Source: Terracoccus sp. 273MFTsu3.1 | GTDB lineage: Bacteria; Actinomycetota; Actinomycetes; Actinomycetales; Dermatophilaceae | Assembly (NCBI RefSeq): GCF_000383675.1 | Contig: NZ_KB911822.1 | Coordinates: forward strand, 62,001-126,000 | DNA length: 64,000 nucleotides | Reading direction: 5' to 3' | Shown here: positions 57,046 through 64,000 of the stretch, piece by piece | How positions within the stretch are numbered: position 1 is the first letter of the stretch | How the letters are laid out: each line of letters starts with the position of its first letter | The notes under the pieces: generated by a model | Seen by the model: only the letters and a program-made list of their open reading frames with translations | What the model was told of the DNA's origin: nothing | Database searches by the model: none | Made by a program: the position numbers and the translations under genes

Positions 57046-58562
57046 CTGAAGGCCTCGGTGATCGATCGCTTGACGGAGTGGAACTGGAGCAGGTTGCGCA
57101 GGTTGGTCGTCAACGTCTGGTCGGCGCCGGTGGACTCGAGCCAGCGCTCGACCTCGTCGAGCGCGGCGGGGTGCAGCCCGGCGACAAGGTAGGGCATCGT
57201 CGCCACGACGATCGCCGAGCCCTGGGGTGCAGCACGTAGCCGGGACACGAGCGCGACGCTGTAGTCCGCCGACCACGGGGGCTCGACGGCTGCGATGACG
57301 GCGGCTGCGTGGTGGGGCCTGGTGCTCGTCGCGTCGATGCGCTTCAGCACGGCTCGCTCACGCAGCTCGCGCGGGAGGGCGGGCACGAGCGTCGGGTCCC
57401 AGCCGCCGTCGAGCAGGGCGGCCGCCCACTCGGGGTCGCGTCGGACTCGCGCGGCACGGCGTATGCCGGCCAGGGCGTCCGTCGCCTGCGCGTCGGTGAG
57501 GCGCTTGACCGTCGCCACCGGACCGGCGCCGGTCAGCTCGGCCCAGAGCTCCAGCGAGGCGCCGGCGCAGAGCTGCTCGAGCCACCAGCCGCGGGCGGAG
57601 CGGCGCGGCGGGGGCTTGCCGAGGCCGTCGCGCACGGCGTCCGGGTCGGGCTCGTCGGGCAGGGTCACCTCGACGGCGCGACCGAGCAGGCCGCTGCGCC
57701 GCACGAGGGGTCGCAGCCGGGCGGCCATGCGGGCGGCCCGGGCCGATCCCGGGAGGGCGTCGAGCAGCTCGGCCGCCAGCTCACGGACGCTCGCGGCCCG
57801 GTCGTCGAGAGCCTCCTCGAGGAGCGGCTCGTCGTCGGGGCCGAGGGCGATGCGCAGCACGTCGAGGTGTGCCCGACGATCGCGTGCCGCGTCGGTCGCC
57901 CAGGTGGAGCGGACGAGCTCGCGTGCCGCTGCCGGATCGTGGGCCCGGACACTCGCGAGCACGCTGACCCGGTCGGTCGAGGGCAGACGGGCCCAGTCGT
58001 CGGCCGGGGGCGCGGTGCCCGTCCTGCGCGACGCGGTGCGGGCCTCGGCGCCCGCAGAGGCGTCGGCGACCCACGACCACTCCTCGCGCAGCCCCGCCAG
58101 CCACCGGCCCCGCTCGTCGAGCACCGCGGCCGTCGGGCGGCGCAGCTCGCGCACGCCGGTGGCGAGCCCGAGCACGGTCGGCAGCAGGGCGTGCGGCACC
58201 CGACAGCCGGCGTCGTCGGCGGCACCCAGCCAGTGCGCGAGCAGGGCGCTGCGCTGCTGGGCCCCGGCCGGGGGCTGGGTCATGACGAGCTCGAGCAGCT
58301 GGACGGCCCGGCGCGGAGCGACGGGGCGGTGGTCGTCGGGGGCGGCCTCCGGTGGCTCGGCGTGGCCGAGTCGGCGCCCCGCGCGCACGGCCGCGCCACC
58401 CAGCGCCGCGGCGTCGAGGAGGGCCTCCTCGCGGGAGGACTCACCGGAACGTCCCAGGACGCCGGCGCGCCCGAGGTCGGGCAGCGGGGGCGCCGGCCTG
58501 CGCGCCGTGCCCAGCAGCGCGGCGTTGCCGACGTCGCGCCACCACGTGTCGAGGTCGCTCAC
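57042..58562 (-). CDS. DUF5691 family protein with HEAT-like repeats
   Basis: 506 residues. N-terminal WWRDVGNAALLGTARRPAPPLP, then repeating helical pairs of HEAT type, the clearest being LGPDDEPLLEEALDDRAASVRELAAELLDALPGSARAARM. The C-terminal part has RDPEWAAALLDGGWDPTLVPALPRELRERAVL and GLHPAALDEVERWLESTGADQTLTTNLRNLLQFHSVKRSI. No catalytic motif is seen, so it probably is a scaffold within the complex. GTG 58562 overlaps the SWIM gene stop by 4 bp; its own stop overlaps the MoxR start. The longer open frame above 58562 is not homologous. Confidence 0.86.
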   Translation of the reverse strand: MSDLDTWWRDVGNAALLGTARRPAPPLPDLGRAGVLGRSGESSREEALLDAAALGGAAVRAGRRLGHAEPPEAAPDDHRPVAPRRAVQLLELVMTQPPAGAQQRSALLAHWLGAADDAGCRVPHALLPTVLGLATGVRELRRPTAAVLDERGRWLAGLREEWSWVADASAGAEARTASRRTGTAPPADDWARLPSTDRVSVLASVRAHDPAAARELVRSTWATDAARDRRAHLDVLRIALGPDDEPLLEEALDDRAASVRELAAELLDALPGSARAARMAARLRPLVRRSGLLGRAVEVTLPDEPDPDAVRDGLGKPPPRRSARGWWLEQLCAGASLELWAELTGAGPVATVKRLTDAQATDALAGIRRAARVRRDPEWAAALLDGGWDPTLVPALPRELRERAVLKRIDATSTRPHHAAAVIAAVEPPWSADYSVALVSRLRAAPQGSAIVVATMPYLVAGLHPAALDEVERWLESTGADQTLTTNLRNLLQFHSVKRSITEAFR

Positions 58563-59866
58563 AGCCCGACCACCTCGCCGTCGAGCACGACGGTGAGCGG
58601 CCGCAGGCGGGTCTCCTCGAGCTCGCCGAAGACGCGCGCCGGCCCTCCGCCGGTCAGGGCGAGCAGCGACCACACGTCGGCGTCGTCGGTCAGGGGGACG
58701 CTCGCACCGTCCGCGTCGACGACCCGGTCGACGCCGACGCGCACGTCCGACAGGACGACGGGGATGCGGCGCGCCCACGGGTTGCGGCCCCACGTCTCGG
58801 CCGCCGCCGACCGCGCGTCCTCGAGGGACACACCGGACGGCATACGCACCTCGCCGTCGGAGACGGTGGGCTCGTCGACGAAGAGGGCCCGCCGCACGGC
58901 GGCGCCGGGGTAGCGGGCCAGCGTCGCGTCGAGTCCGGAGCCGACGATGCGCGCGACCGGCAGCACCTGGCCTCCGGCCGCGAAGTCGAGCACCTGCACC
59001 GTCTCACCCGTGGCGCTCCCGCGCAGCCACGTGCGCTGCTGCTGGAGGCGGCCGTCGTCGGTGCGGTGCGCGCCGAGGACGAGCCAACGATCGGTCACTG
59101 CGTCGCCCTGACGCACCGACTCGGTGCTCGTCGACCAGCCGAGGTAGGCGCGCAGGTCGCCGAGCCGCGCCTCGTCGAGGGACTCGCGTGCGGACCAGGC
59201 CCGGGTGGCGGTCCACCAGCGACCGAGCGCGACGAGCAGGCGCTCGGCCCAGTCGGGGCGTCCGGTCACCGCGCCGCCGACGGAGCGCACGTCGTCGGCG
59301 AGCCCGGGCAGGTGCGCGTCGACGAGGCGCGCGGCCGTGGCGTCCCACCACGCGTAGGACTGGTGCCTGGCGGCTGCCGTGCCGCTGCGCGCGAGGTCGG
59401 TGAGCCACCGCGCGAAGTCGTCCATGCCGTCGTCCATGAGAGCGAGCCGCTCCGCGAGGCGCTTCGCCGCGGCCGCGGGGTCGGGGGTCCTCGCCGGGCG
59501 AGCGGTGTCCCCGGCCGCCTTGGCCTCGGCCCGGGCGGAGCGCTCGGCCGCCCACTCCTGGGCGAACCCGGCCACCTCGGTCGCATCGGCGACCGACCCC
59601 GACCCGTCGACCCAGAGCAGCAGGAGCGCGAGCCCGTGCTTGCACGGGAACTTGCGGCTCGGGCACGAGCACCGGAACGCGGGCCCGGTGAGGTCGATGC
59701 TCACCTGGTAGGGCGTCTTGCCCGACCCTTGGCACTTGCCCCAGAGCAACGTCTCGGTGGAGCCGGTGTCGGACCACGGCCCGGGGCGCGCGAGCCTCCG
59801 GGCAGCGGCCAGCGACGAGGCGTCGGGAGCCAGACCGGCCACCTGCTGGGAAGTCCATCGCGTCAT
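58559..59866 (-). CDS. SWIM zinc-finger protein (YehQ-like)
   Basis: 435 residues. SWIM motif CxC-x(n)-CxH: C66-S-C68...C75-K-H77 within FRCSCPSRKFPCKHGLALLLLW, preceded by the typical LLWGKCQGSGKTPYQVSIDLTG strand region. SWIM domains bind DNA or proteins. The rest is helical (RLAERLALMDDGMDDFARWLTDLARSG; DAHLPGLADDVRSVGGAV) with a beta-rich C-terminal region. ATG 59866 is chosen as start; a GTG nine bases upstream is in frame. First gene of the operon, 84 bp after a BldC-like gene on the same strand. Confidence 0.9.
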   Translation of the reverse strand: MTRWTSQQVAGLAPDASSLAAARRLARPGPWSDTGSTETLLWGKCQGSGKTPYQVSIDLTGPAFRCSCPSRKFPCKHGLALLLLWVDGSGSVADATEVAGFAQEWAAERSARAEAKAAGDTARPARTPDPAAAAKRLAERLALMDDGMDDFARWLTDLARSGTAAARHQSYAWWDATAARLVDAHLPGLADDVRSVGGAVTGRPDWAERLLVALGRWWTATRAWSARESLDEARLGDLRAYLGWSTSTESVRQGDAVTDRWLVLGAHRTDDGRLQQQRTWLRGSATGETVQVLDFAAGGQVLPVARIVGSGLDATLARYPGAAVRRALFVDEPTVSDGEVRMPSGVSLEDARSAAAETWGRNPWARRIPVVLSDVRVGVDRVVDADGASVPLTDDADVWSLLALTGGGPARVFGELEETRLRPLTVVLDGEVVGL

Positions 59867-59950
59867 GACTCGCACATCATGACCGACACCTCCCACACCC
59901 GTGGGCGGACCGCCGTATGCCGTCGCTCTGCGTGCCGGGTCGGCCCGCGG

Positions 59951-60205
59951 TCAGGCGTCGCCGGCCGAGCTGCGGGTGCGGTCGGCGTCACCCTCGCGGA
60001 CGAGCCGCTCCAGGTGCGCCATGACGCTGGCGCGGTCGAACCGCCGGTGACCGCCCGGCGTCCGGGTCGAGGCCAGCAGGCCCACCCGGGCCCAGCGGGT
60101 GATGGTGGCCGGGGAGACCCGGAAGATCCGGGCAACCTCGTGCGGAGCCATGAGCTCCCGGTCCTCGCCGTCGTGTCCGCGGCCGGATGAGTGTGCTTTC
60201 GCCAT
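59951..60205 (-). CDS. BldC-like MerR-type DNA-binding protein
   Basis: 84 residues. A single winged helix-turn-helix: ELMAPHEVARIFRVSPATITRWARVGLLASTRTPGGHRRFDRASVMAHLERLV, very close to BldC/MerR-like regulators of actinobacteria. BldC-type proteins bind DNA repeats cooperatively in head-to-tail fashion. ATG 60205 has a GGGGG-type site upstream and a TATGTT -10 at about 60261. Reading in the same direction 84 bp upstream of the SWIM operon suggests it may regulate or be cotranscribed with it. Confidence 0.9.
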   Translation of the reverse strand: MAKAHSSGRGHDGEDRELMAPHEVARIFRVSPATITRWARVGLLASTRTPGGHRRFDRASVMAHLERLVREGDADRTRSSAGDA

Positions 60206-60260
60206 GGTGCTGCCCCCGTGTCCCCTGTGCGCCGCGTCCCCCGACGCGCGATCGACCACA

Positions 60261-60266
60261 ACATAC
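60261..60266 (-). promoter_or_regulatory. Candidate -10 (TATGTT) of the BldC-like gene
   Basis: Reverse-strand TATGTT at 60266-60261 would start transcription near 60254, giving a ~49-nt leader. It may serve the whole BldC-SWIM-VWA series. Confidence 0.35.
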
Positions 60267-60300
60267 CCACCTTCGCTGCCGTCAGTCGACGAACCGGGCT

Positions 60301-62481
60301 TCACAGCCTGACGCCGGAGGCCTCGAGCAGGTAGGCGAGGTCGGGGGCGAGCTGACGGGCGTACTGCAACGACGTGTGGAGGTAGTCGCCCTTGAGCACC
60401 GTCCCGGTCGTCGTCGTGAAGATGGGGCACCGCCCGTCGACGCAGTACCAGTGGGTCGTGTCGACGAAGACGGCGTGCTGCACCTTCTTCTCGACGTCAC
60501 GCGTTCGCGCCCACCACGTCGGGATGCCGGTGACGCACCGTCCCGGCGACCCGCCCGGCCGGTAGCAGTCGAGGAACGCGACGCCGGGCATCGAGGGCGC
60601 GACGATGACGACGGTGCCGACGCTCCCGCGCACCGCGTCGACGAACGCCTGGTCGGCGGCCAGCCACTCCTTCGCCGAGGCCGCGCCCTTCGCGTGGGAC
60701 TTGAGGCGAACGGCCCACGAGTACGTCTCGGTCATGATGAGGACCTTCGGCTTCACCCGCCGCACGTAGTCGAGCACCATCTTCCGGTGGTCGACGCAGG
60801 GGAGCGCCCACTCGTCCTTGCCGTAGTTCGCGTCGACGCCGTTGACGGCACAGGCGATCTTCGTCATGCCGCGCACCGTGTAGGTCCTGCCGAAGGCCTC
60901 CTCGACCGTCGCGAGGAGCGGGAAGCCGATGGAGTCGCCGTAGACGATGATCTCGGGACCGGCGCGGTTGCCGAAGGTGCACGACTCGGGGTCCTCGGCG
61001 TCGGTCGCCGTGCAGGCGCTCATCGCGGCGCGCTGGTCGGCGGTCGTCTGCCACTGGTCGGGTGAGGGGTTGAGGTCGGCCGGCCACGACCCCGACGCGA
61101 GGGCGCCGCGGAGTCCCTCCTGGATGCGGGTTCCGCTGGCGCCCAGTGGGATCGGCCTCCAGCTCGTGCCCGGCACCGCGGACCTCGTGCGGGTCGTCGG
61201 GGAGGTCGGAAGGGTGGGCGTCGCCTCGGGGTTCGGGGCCGTCGGCGCGGGCACCTCGCCCTCCGGAGGCGGGACGGCGCCGTCCGGGTCGTCGGCCGCG
61301 ACGACGGTGCCACCCGCGAAGAGGTCGGGCCGGGCCGTGGCGGTCCCGCCGACCCCGACGACGAGGAGCGCGAGCGCCAGGGCGGCGGCCAGCATGCTGC
61401 GCCTCCGGACCCGTGGCGCGTCGAGGACCGGTCGCTCGACGAGGTGGTGCGACACGACAGCCAGAACGAGGGTCCCGGCCAGGACGACGGCTGCGCTCGT
61501 CGCACCTGTGCTCGTGAGCACGACCGGGGCGAGCACGACGAGCGGGAAGTGCCAGAGGTAGAGCCCGTAGGAGACGTCGCCGACGTAGCCGCTCACCGGG
61601 TTCGTCAGCAGCACCGCTCCCGGTGCGGGCGCACCGATCCCGGCGACGAGCACGAGCACCGTCCCGAGCGCGACCCCGAGCGCCGCCGGCCAGGGGACGC
61701 CCGTGTCCGGCGTGACGAGGACGTATGCCGTCAGGACCGTCGCGAGCCCCGCCCAGGACAGCGCGGAGCGGGCCGCGGGAGCCAGGCGGACGGCAGCCCG
61801 GGGCACGGTGGCGAGCGCGGCGCCGAGCGCGAGCTCCCACGCGCGGGTCAGCGTCGAGTAGTAGGCGGTCGTCGGGTCCGAGGAGGTCGAGGCGGCCGCC
61901 CACACGAGGGATGCAGCCCCGACGGTGGCGGCGAGGGCGCCGATCGCCACCCGGTGCCGGCGCCCACCACCGGCGACGGCGACGACGAGCACGACGAGCA
62001 GCGGCCACGCGACGTAGAACTGCTCCTCGACCCCGAGTGACCAGTAGTGCAGGAGCGGCGAGGGCGCCGACCCGGTGTCGAAGTACGTGTCGGCGCGGGC
62101 GGCATAGTGCCAGTTGGCGGCGAAGAGCGCGGCCCACAGCGCGTCGCTGCGGATCGAGGCGACCTTGGCCCCGGCCCAGGCCCAGGGTGCGATGACGACG
62201 ACGGCGGCGATGACGAGCAGCGCGAGGGGCAGGATCCGTCGAGCCCGACGGATCCAGAAGTCGCGCAACGAGATCCGTCCGGTGCGGTCGCGCTCGCGGA
62301 CGAGCACCCCGGTGATGACGAAGCCGGACACGACGAAGAAGGCGTCGACACCGAGGTAGCCGCCGCTCGGCCAGCCGAAGAGGTGGAAGGCGATGACGGC
62401 GGTCACGGTCACGGCCCTGAGGCCCTGGATGTCCGCCCTACGCGGTCCCCCCACCGGACCGTCGCTCATGCGGGACAGCAT
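60301..62481 (-). CDS. Membrane acyltransferase-SGNH fusion (OafA-like)
   Basis: 726 residues. Acyltransferase-3 part with about ten TM helices: RADIQGLRAVTVTAVIAFHLFG, GGYLGVDAFFVVSGFVITGVL, DFWIRRARRILPLALLV, LHYWSLGVEEQFYVAWPLL and GDVSYGLYLWHFPLVVL. After a Pro/Thr linker comes an SGNH-type domain with VYGDSIGFPLL, containing several Cys and KGDYLHTSLQYARQL near the end. It probably O-acylates a wall or exported polymer. Start ATG 62481 (GGAGG 12 nt upstream) or 62469; it overlaps the MFS gene. Similar design to 31540-33546. Confidence 0.92.
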   Translation of the reverse strand: MLSRMSDGPVGGPRRADIQGLRAVTVTAVIAFHLFGWPSGGYLGVDAFFVVSGFVITGVLVRERDRTGRISLRDFWIRRARRILPLALLVIAAVVVIAPWAWAGAKVASIRSDALWAALFAANWHYAARADTYFDTGSAPSPLLHYWSLGVEEQFYVAWPLLVVLVVAVAGGGRRHRVAIGALAATVGAASLVWAAASTSSDPTTAYYSTLTRAWELALGAALATVPRAAVRLAPAARSALSWAGLATVLTAYVLVTPDTGVPWPAALGVALGTVLVLVAGIGAPAPGAVLLTNPVSGYVGDVSYGLYLWHFPLVVLAPVVLTSTGATSAAVVLAGTLVLAVVSHHLVERPVLDAPRVRRRSMLAAALALALLVVGVGGTATARPDLFAGGTVVAADDPDGAVPPPEGEVPAPTAPNPEATPTLPTSPTTRTRSAVPGTSWRPIPLGASGTRIQEGLRGALASGSWPADLNPSPDQWQTTADQRAAMSACTATDAEDPESCTFGNRAGPEIIVYGDSIGFPLLATVEEAFGRTYTVRGMTKIACAVNGVDANYGKDEWALPCVDHRKMVLDYVRRVKPKVLIMTETYSWAVRLKSHAKGAASAKEWLAADQAFVDAVRGSVGTVVIVAPSMPGVAFLDCYRPGGSPGRCVTGIPTWWARTRDVEKKVQHAVFVDTTHWYCVDGRCPIFTTTTGTVLKGDYLHTSLQYARQLAPDLAYLLEASGVRL

Positions 62482-63715
62482 GCACCGCGCGAGCCTCCGG
62501 GGAGACGGTAACGCCGGTGCCGACGCGATCGCGGCCGGGCAGCGCGGTCAGCGCGAGCGCCAGGGCGACCGCTGCCAGCACGACGACGACGCCGGCGACG
62601 ACGGCCCACCCGGGGCCGGACCAGGCGTAGCCGAGCAGCCAGCCGAACAGGGCGGACCCGCTGTAGTAGGCGACGTTGTAGAGCGCGGTCGCCTGGGCGC
62701 GCCCGGTCGTCGCGCGAGCGCCGACCCAGGCGGATGCCGTCGCGTGGGCGGCGAAGAAGCCGGCGGTGAGGACGAGGAGCCCGACGACGACGACGGGCAG
62801 CGCGACCGACAGCGTGAGGAGGGCGCCGACTGCCATGGTCACGGTGCCCGTGACGAGCACGCGCCGCCGCCCGAGACGCGGCACCCAGCGGCCGGTGAGG
62901 CGCGAGCTGACGGTGCCGGCGGCATACGCGGCGAAGATCAGCGACCCGACCGTCGCGGGCAGCGCGAACTCCGGGCCCTCGAGCCGGAAGGCGAGGTAGT
63001 TGTAGACCGCGACGAACCCGCCCATGAGGAGGGCGCCCTGGGCGTAGAGCGCCAGCAGCGCCGGGTCCCGCAGGCTCGTGCGTATGCCGTCCACGACGGT
63101 CCGCGCGGTGGCGGCGGTCGTCGGCCGGTAGCCACGGGCCCGCGGCATGAGCCGCAGGAAGACGGCGGATGCGAGCGCACACACGGCGGCCACGGTGAGC
63201 AGGGCCGGACGCCAGCCGACGACGCCGGCGAGGGGTCCGGCGATCAGCCGCCCGGCGGCGCCCCCGACCGTCGTGCCCGAGATGTAGGCCGCGGCCGCTG
63301 CCGCCGTGTGGCGGGCATGCACCTCGTCGTGGAGGTAGGTGACGGCGAGGGCGGGAAGCCCACCGAGGGCCATGCCCTCGACGAGGCGCAGGGCGAGCAG
63401 GGCCTCGATCCCGGGTGCGAGCGCGACGGCGACCCCGAGCCCGGTCGAGGCGACGATGGCCACCTGCATGGCGCGCAGCCGGCCGACGCGGTCGGCGATC
63501 CACGACCACGGCAGGACGGAGACGGCGACGCCGAGGGTCGCGAGGGAGACCGACAGGGCTGCGTCGGCGGGGCTGACCTCGAGGCCGCGCGCGAGGGTGG
63601 GCAGCAGTCCCTGCGGTGAGTAGAGCTGCGCGAACGTCGCGATGCCCGCCGCACCGAGCCCGACGAGGATGCGGCGGTACTCGCGGCTCGCGGGGAGGTG
63701 TCCGGCCCAGGTCAT
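62438..63715 (-). CDS. MFS transporter
   Basis: 425 residues with 12 predicted TM helices. MFS loop motif A is visible in WSWIADRVGRLRAMQVAI, and motif-like SRLTGRWVPRLGRRRVLVTG in the second half. FAQLYSPQGLLPTLARGLEVSPADAALSVSLATLGVAVSVLP is typical of the YnfM/arabinose-efflux-like drug/sugar exporter branch. ATG 63715 has TAGCGT 7 nt upstream. Its 3' end overlaps the acyltransferase start by 44 nt, so the two are coexpressed. Divergent from a LysR gene that is its likely regulator. Confidence 0.93.
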   Translation of the reverse strand: MTWAGHLPASREYRRILVGLGAAGIATFAQLYSPQGLLPTLARGLEVSPADAALSVSLATLGVAVSVLPWSWIADRVGRLRAMQVAIVASTGLGVAVALAPGIEALLALRLVEGMALGGLPALAVTYLHDEVHARHTAAAAAAYISGTTVGGAAGRLIAGPLAGVVGWRPALLTVAAVCALASAVFLRLMPRARGYRPTTAATARTVVDGIRTSLRDPALLALYAQGALLMGGFVAVYNYLAFRLEGPEFALPATVGSLIFAAYAAGTVSSRLTGRWVPRLGRRRVLVTGTVTMAVGALLTLSVALPVVVVGLLVLTAGFFAAHATASAWVGARATTGRAQATALYNVAYYSGSALFGWLLGYAWSGPGWAVVAGVVVVLAAVALALALTALPGRDRVGTGVTVSPEARAVHAVPHERRSGGGTA

Positions 63716-63722
63716 GCGCTCG

Positions 63723-63780
63723 ACGCTAGGTCGGTCAGCTCGTGCGCACCAATGCATACCAGCCGGGTGACTCATACGAT
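63723..63780. promoter_or_regulatory. Divergent leaderless promoters (MFS / LysR)
   Basis: Reverse strand TAGCGT (63728-63723) lies 7 nt before the ATG at 63715. Forward strand TACGAT (63775-63780) lies 6 nt before the ATG at 63787. CATAC occurs twice between (63754-63758, 63773-63777), a candidate LysR contact. Confidence 0.5.
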
Positions 63781-63786
63781 TCGAGC

Positions 63787-64000
63787 ATGAGACCAGCGCA
63801 GTTCCGGGCCGTCGTGCGGCTGCTGCCCGTCTTCGTCGTCGTCGCGGAGGTCGGCCAGGTGACGACCGCGGCCGCCGTCCTCGGGATGCCGCAGCCGACC
63901 GTCAGCCGGGCCCTGGCCCGCCTCGGTGAGCTGCTCGGCACCCCGGTCGTCGAGCGGGACGGGCGCGGGATCGCCCTGACGGCGGCCGGCCGGGCGCTGC
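63787..64000 (+). CDS. LysR-family transcriptional regulator (5' part)
   Basis: 71 residues are in the window before the right edge: VRLLPVFVVVAEVGQVTTAAAVLGMPQPTVSRALARLGELLGTPVVERDGRGIALTAAGRALL, the complete LysR winged helix-turn-helix. The ligand domain lies outside. It diverges from the MFS gene with a 71-bp shared region, the classic layout for a LysR regulator and its target exporter. Confidence 0.92.
   Translation, partial: MRPAQFRAVVRLLPVFVVVAEVGQVTTAAAVLGMPQPTVSRALARLGELLGTPVVERDGRGIALTAAGRAL

Overview
The window is about 64 kb of very high-GC DNA, close to 72-73% by eye. It is densely packed with genes on both strands, many with GTG starts, 4-bp stop/start overlaps and leaderless starts. 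The gene set (BldC-like regulator, ABC-F, STAND/AfsR-type regulator, YtrA-type and FCD-type GntR regulators, Tat and lipoprotein secretion, actinobacterial PBP) points to an actinobacterium. I would guess Micrococcales, probably Intrasporangiaceae (Janibacter/Knoellia/Phycicoccus-like), with moderate confidence. I see no rRNA, tRNA, CRISPR array, prophage or insertion sequence. It reads as ordinary chromosome with several poorly characterised cassettes.

0-10 kb: a partial ornithine cyclodeaminase-family gene and an SRPBCC gene diverge from L-serine dehydratase (sdaA). A GH1 beta-glycosidase and a DUF3237 gene follow. Then come molybdenum-cofactor functions (moeA, fdhD, mobA) interleaved with an ABC-F ATPase, a VOC protein and a YciI-like protein. 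10-19 kb is a cell-envelope/secretome stretch: secreted M4 metalloprotease, lipoprotein, secreted N-acetylmuramoyl-L-alanine amidase, lipid-anchored class B PBP and an integral membrane protein. Strong palindromic terminators separate the convergent pairs. 19-27 kb holds an App1-type phosphatase, an Fpg/Nei glycosylase, a lipoprotein, a Tat-exported amidohydrolase facing an FCD-GntR regulator across a duplicated palindromic operator, a CD225 membrane protein, a rhodanese, a YtrA-type GntR/DUF1648 pair and pyridoxal kinase.

27-39 kb: an AAA ATPase, an XRE-cupin regulator facing a His-rich methyltransferase, a secreted HNH-family lipoprotein, an acyltransferase-SGNH fusion, a YdcF protein, an acyl-CoA ligase/enoyl-CoA hydratase pair, and a three-gene redox cassette (sulfite-oxidase-like molybdoenzyme, flavin reductase, small zinc-ribbon protein). 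39-45 kb is one 1845-residue single-chain biotin carboxylase-BCCP-carboxyltransferase arranged like eukaryotic acetyl-CoA carboxylase. 45-52 kb: STAND regulator, hemerythrin, APH-like kinase, thymidine kinase, alpha/beta hydrolase lipoprotein, P-loop kinase, RidA.

52.5-60 kb holds the best candidate for an undescribed system. It is a translationally coupled five-gene operon encoding SWIM zinc finger, DUF5691, MoxR-type AAA+, DUF5682 and VWA proteins, preceded by a BldC-like regulator. From memory it resembles E. coli yehLMPQ, whose function is unknown to me. The right end has a second acyltransferase-SGNH gene, an MFS transporter and the start of a LysR regulator.

Two sequence-wide patterns stand out. 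At least 15 genes carry a TANNNT-type hexamer (or a C-A-N-N-N-T variant) 6-8 nt before the start codon, as in leaderless transcription. The heptamer GTATGCC/GGCATAC occurs 40 times by my count, 20 per orientation, against roughly 6 expected from base composition. It even imposes rare ATA codons.
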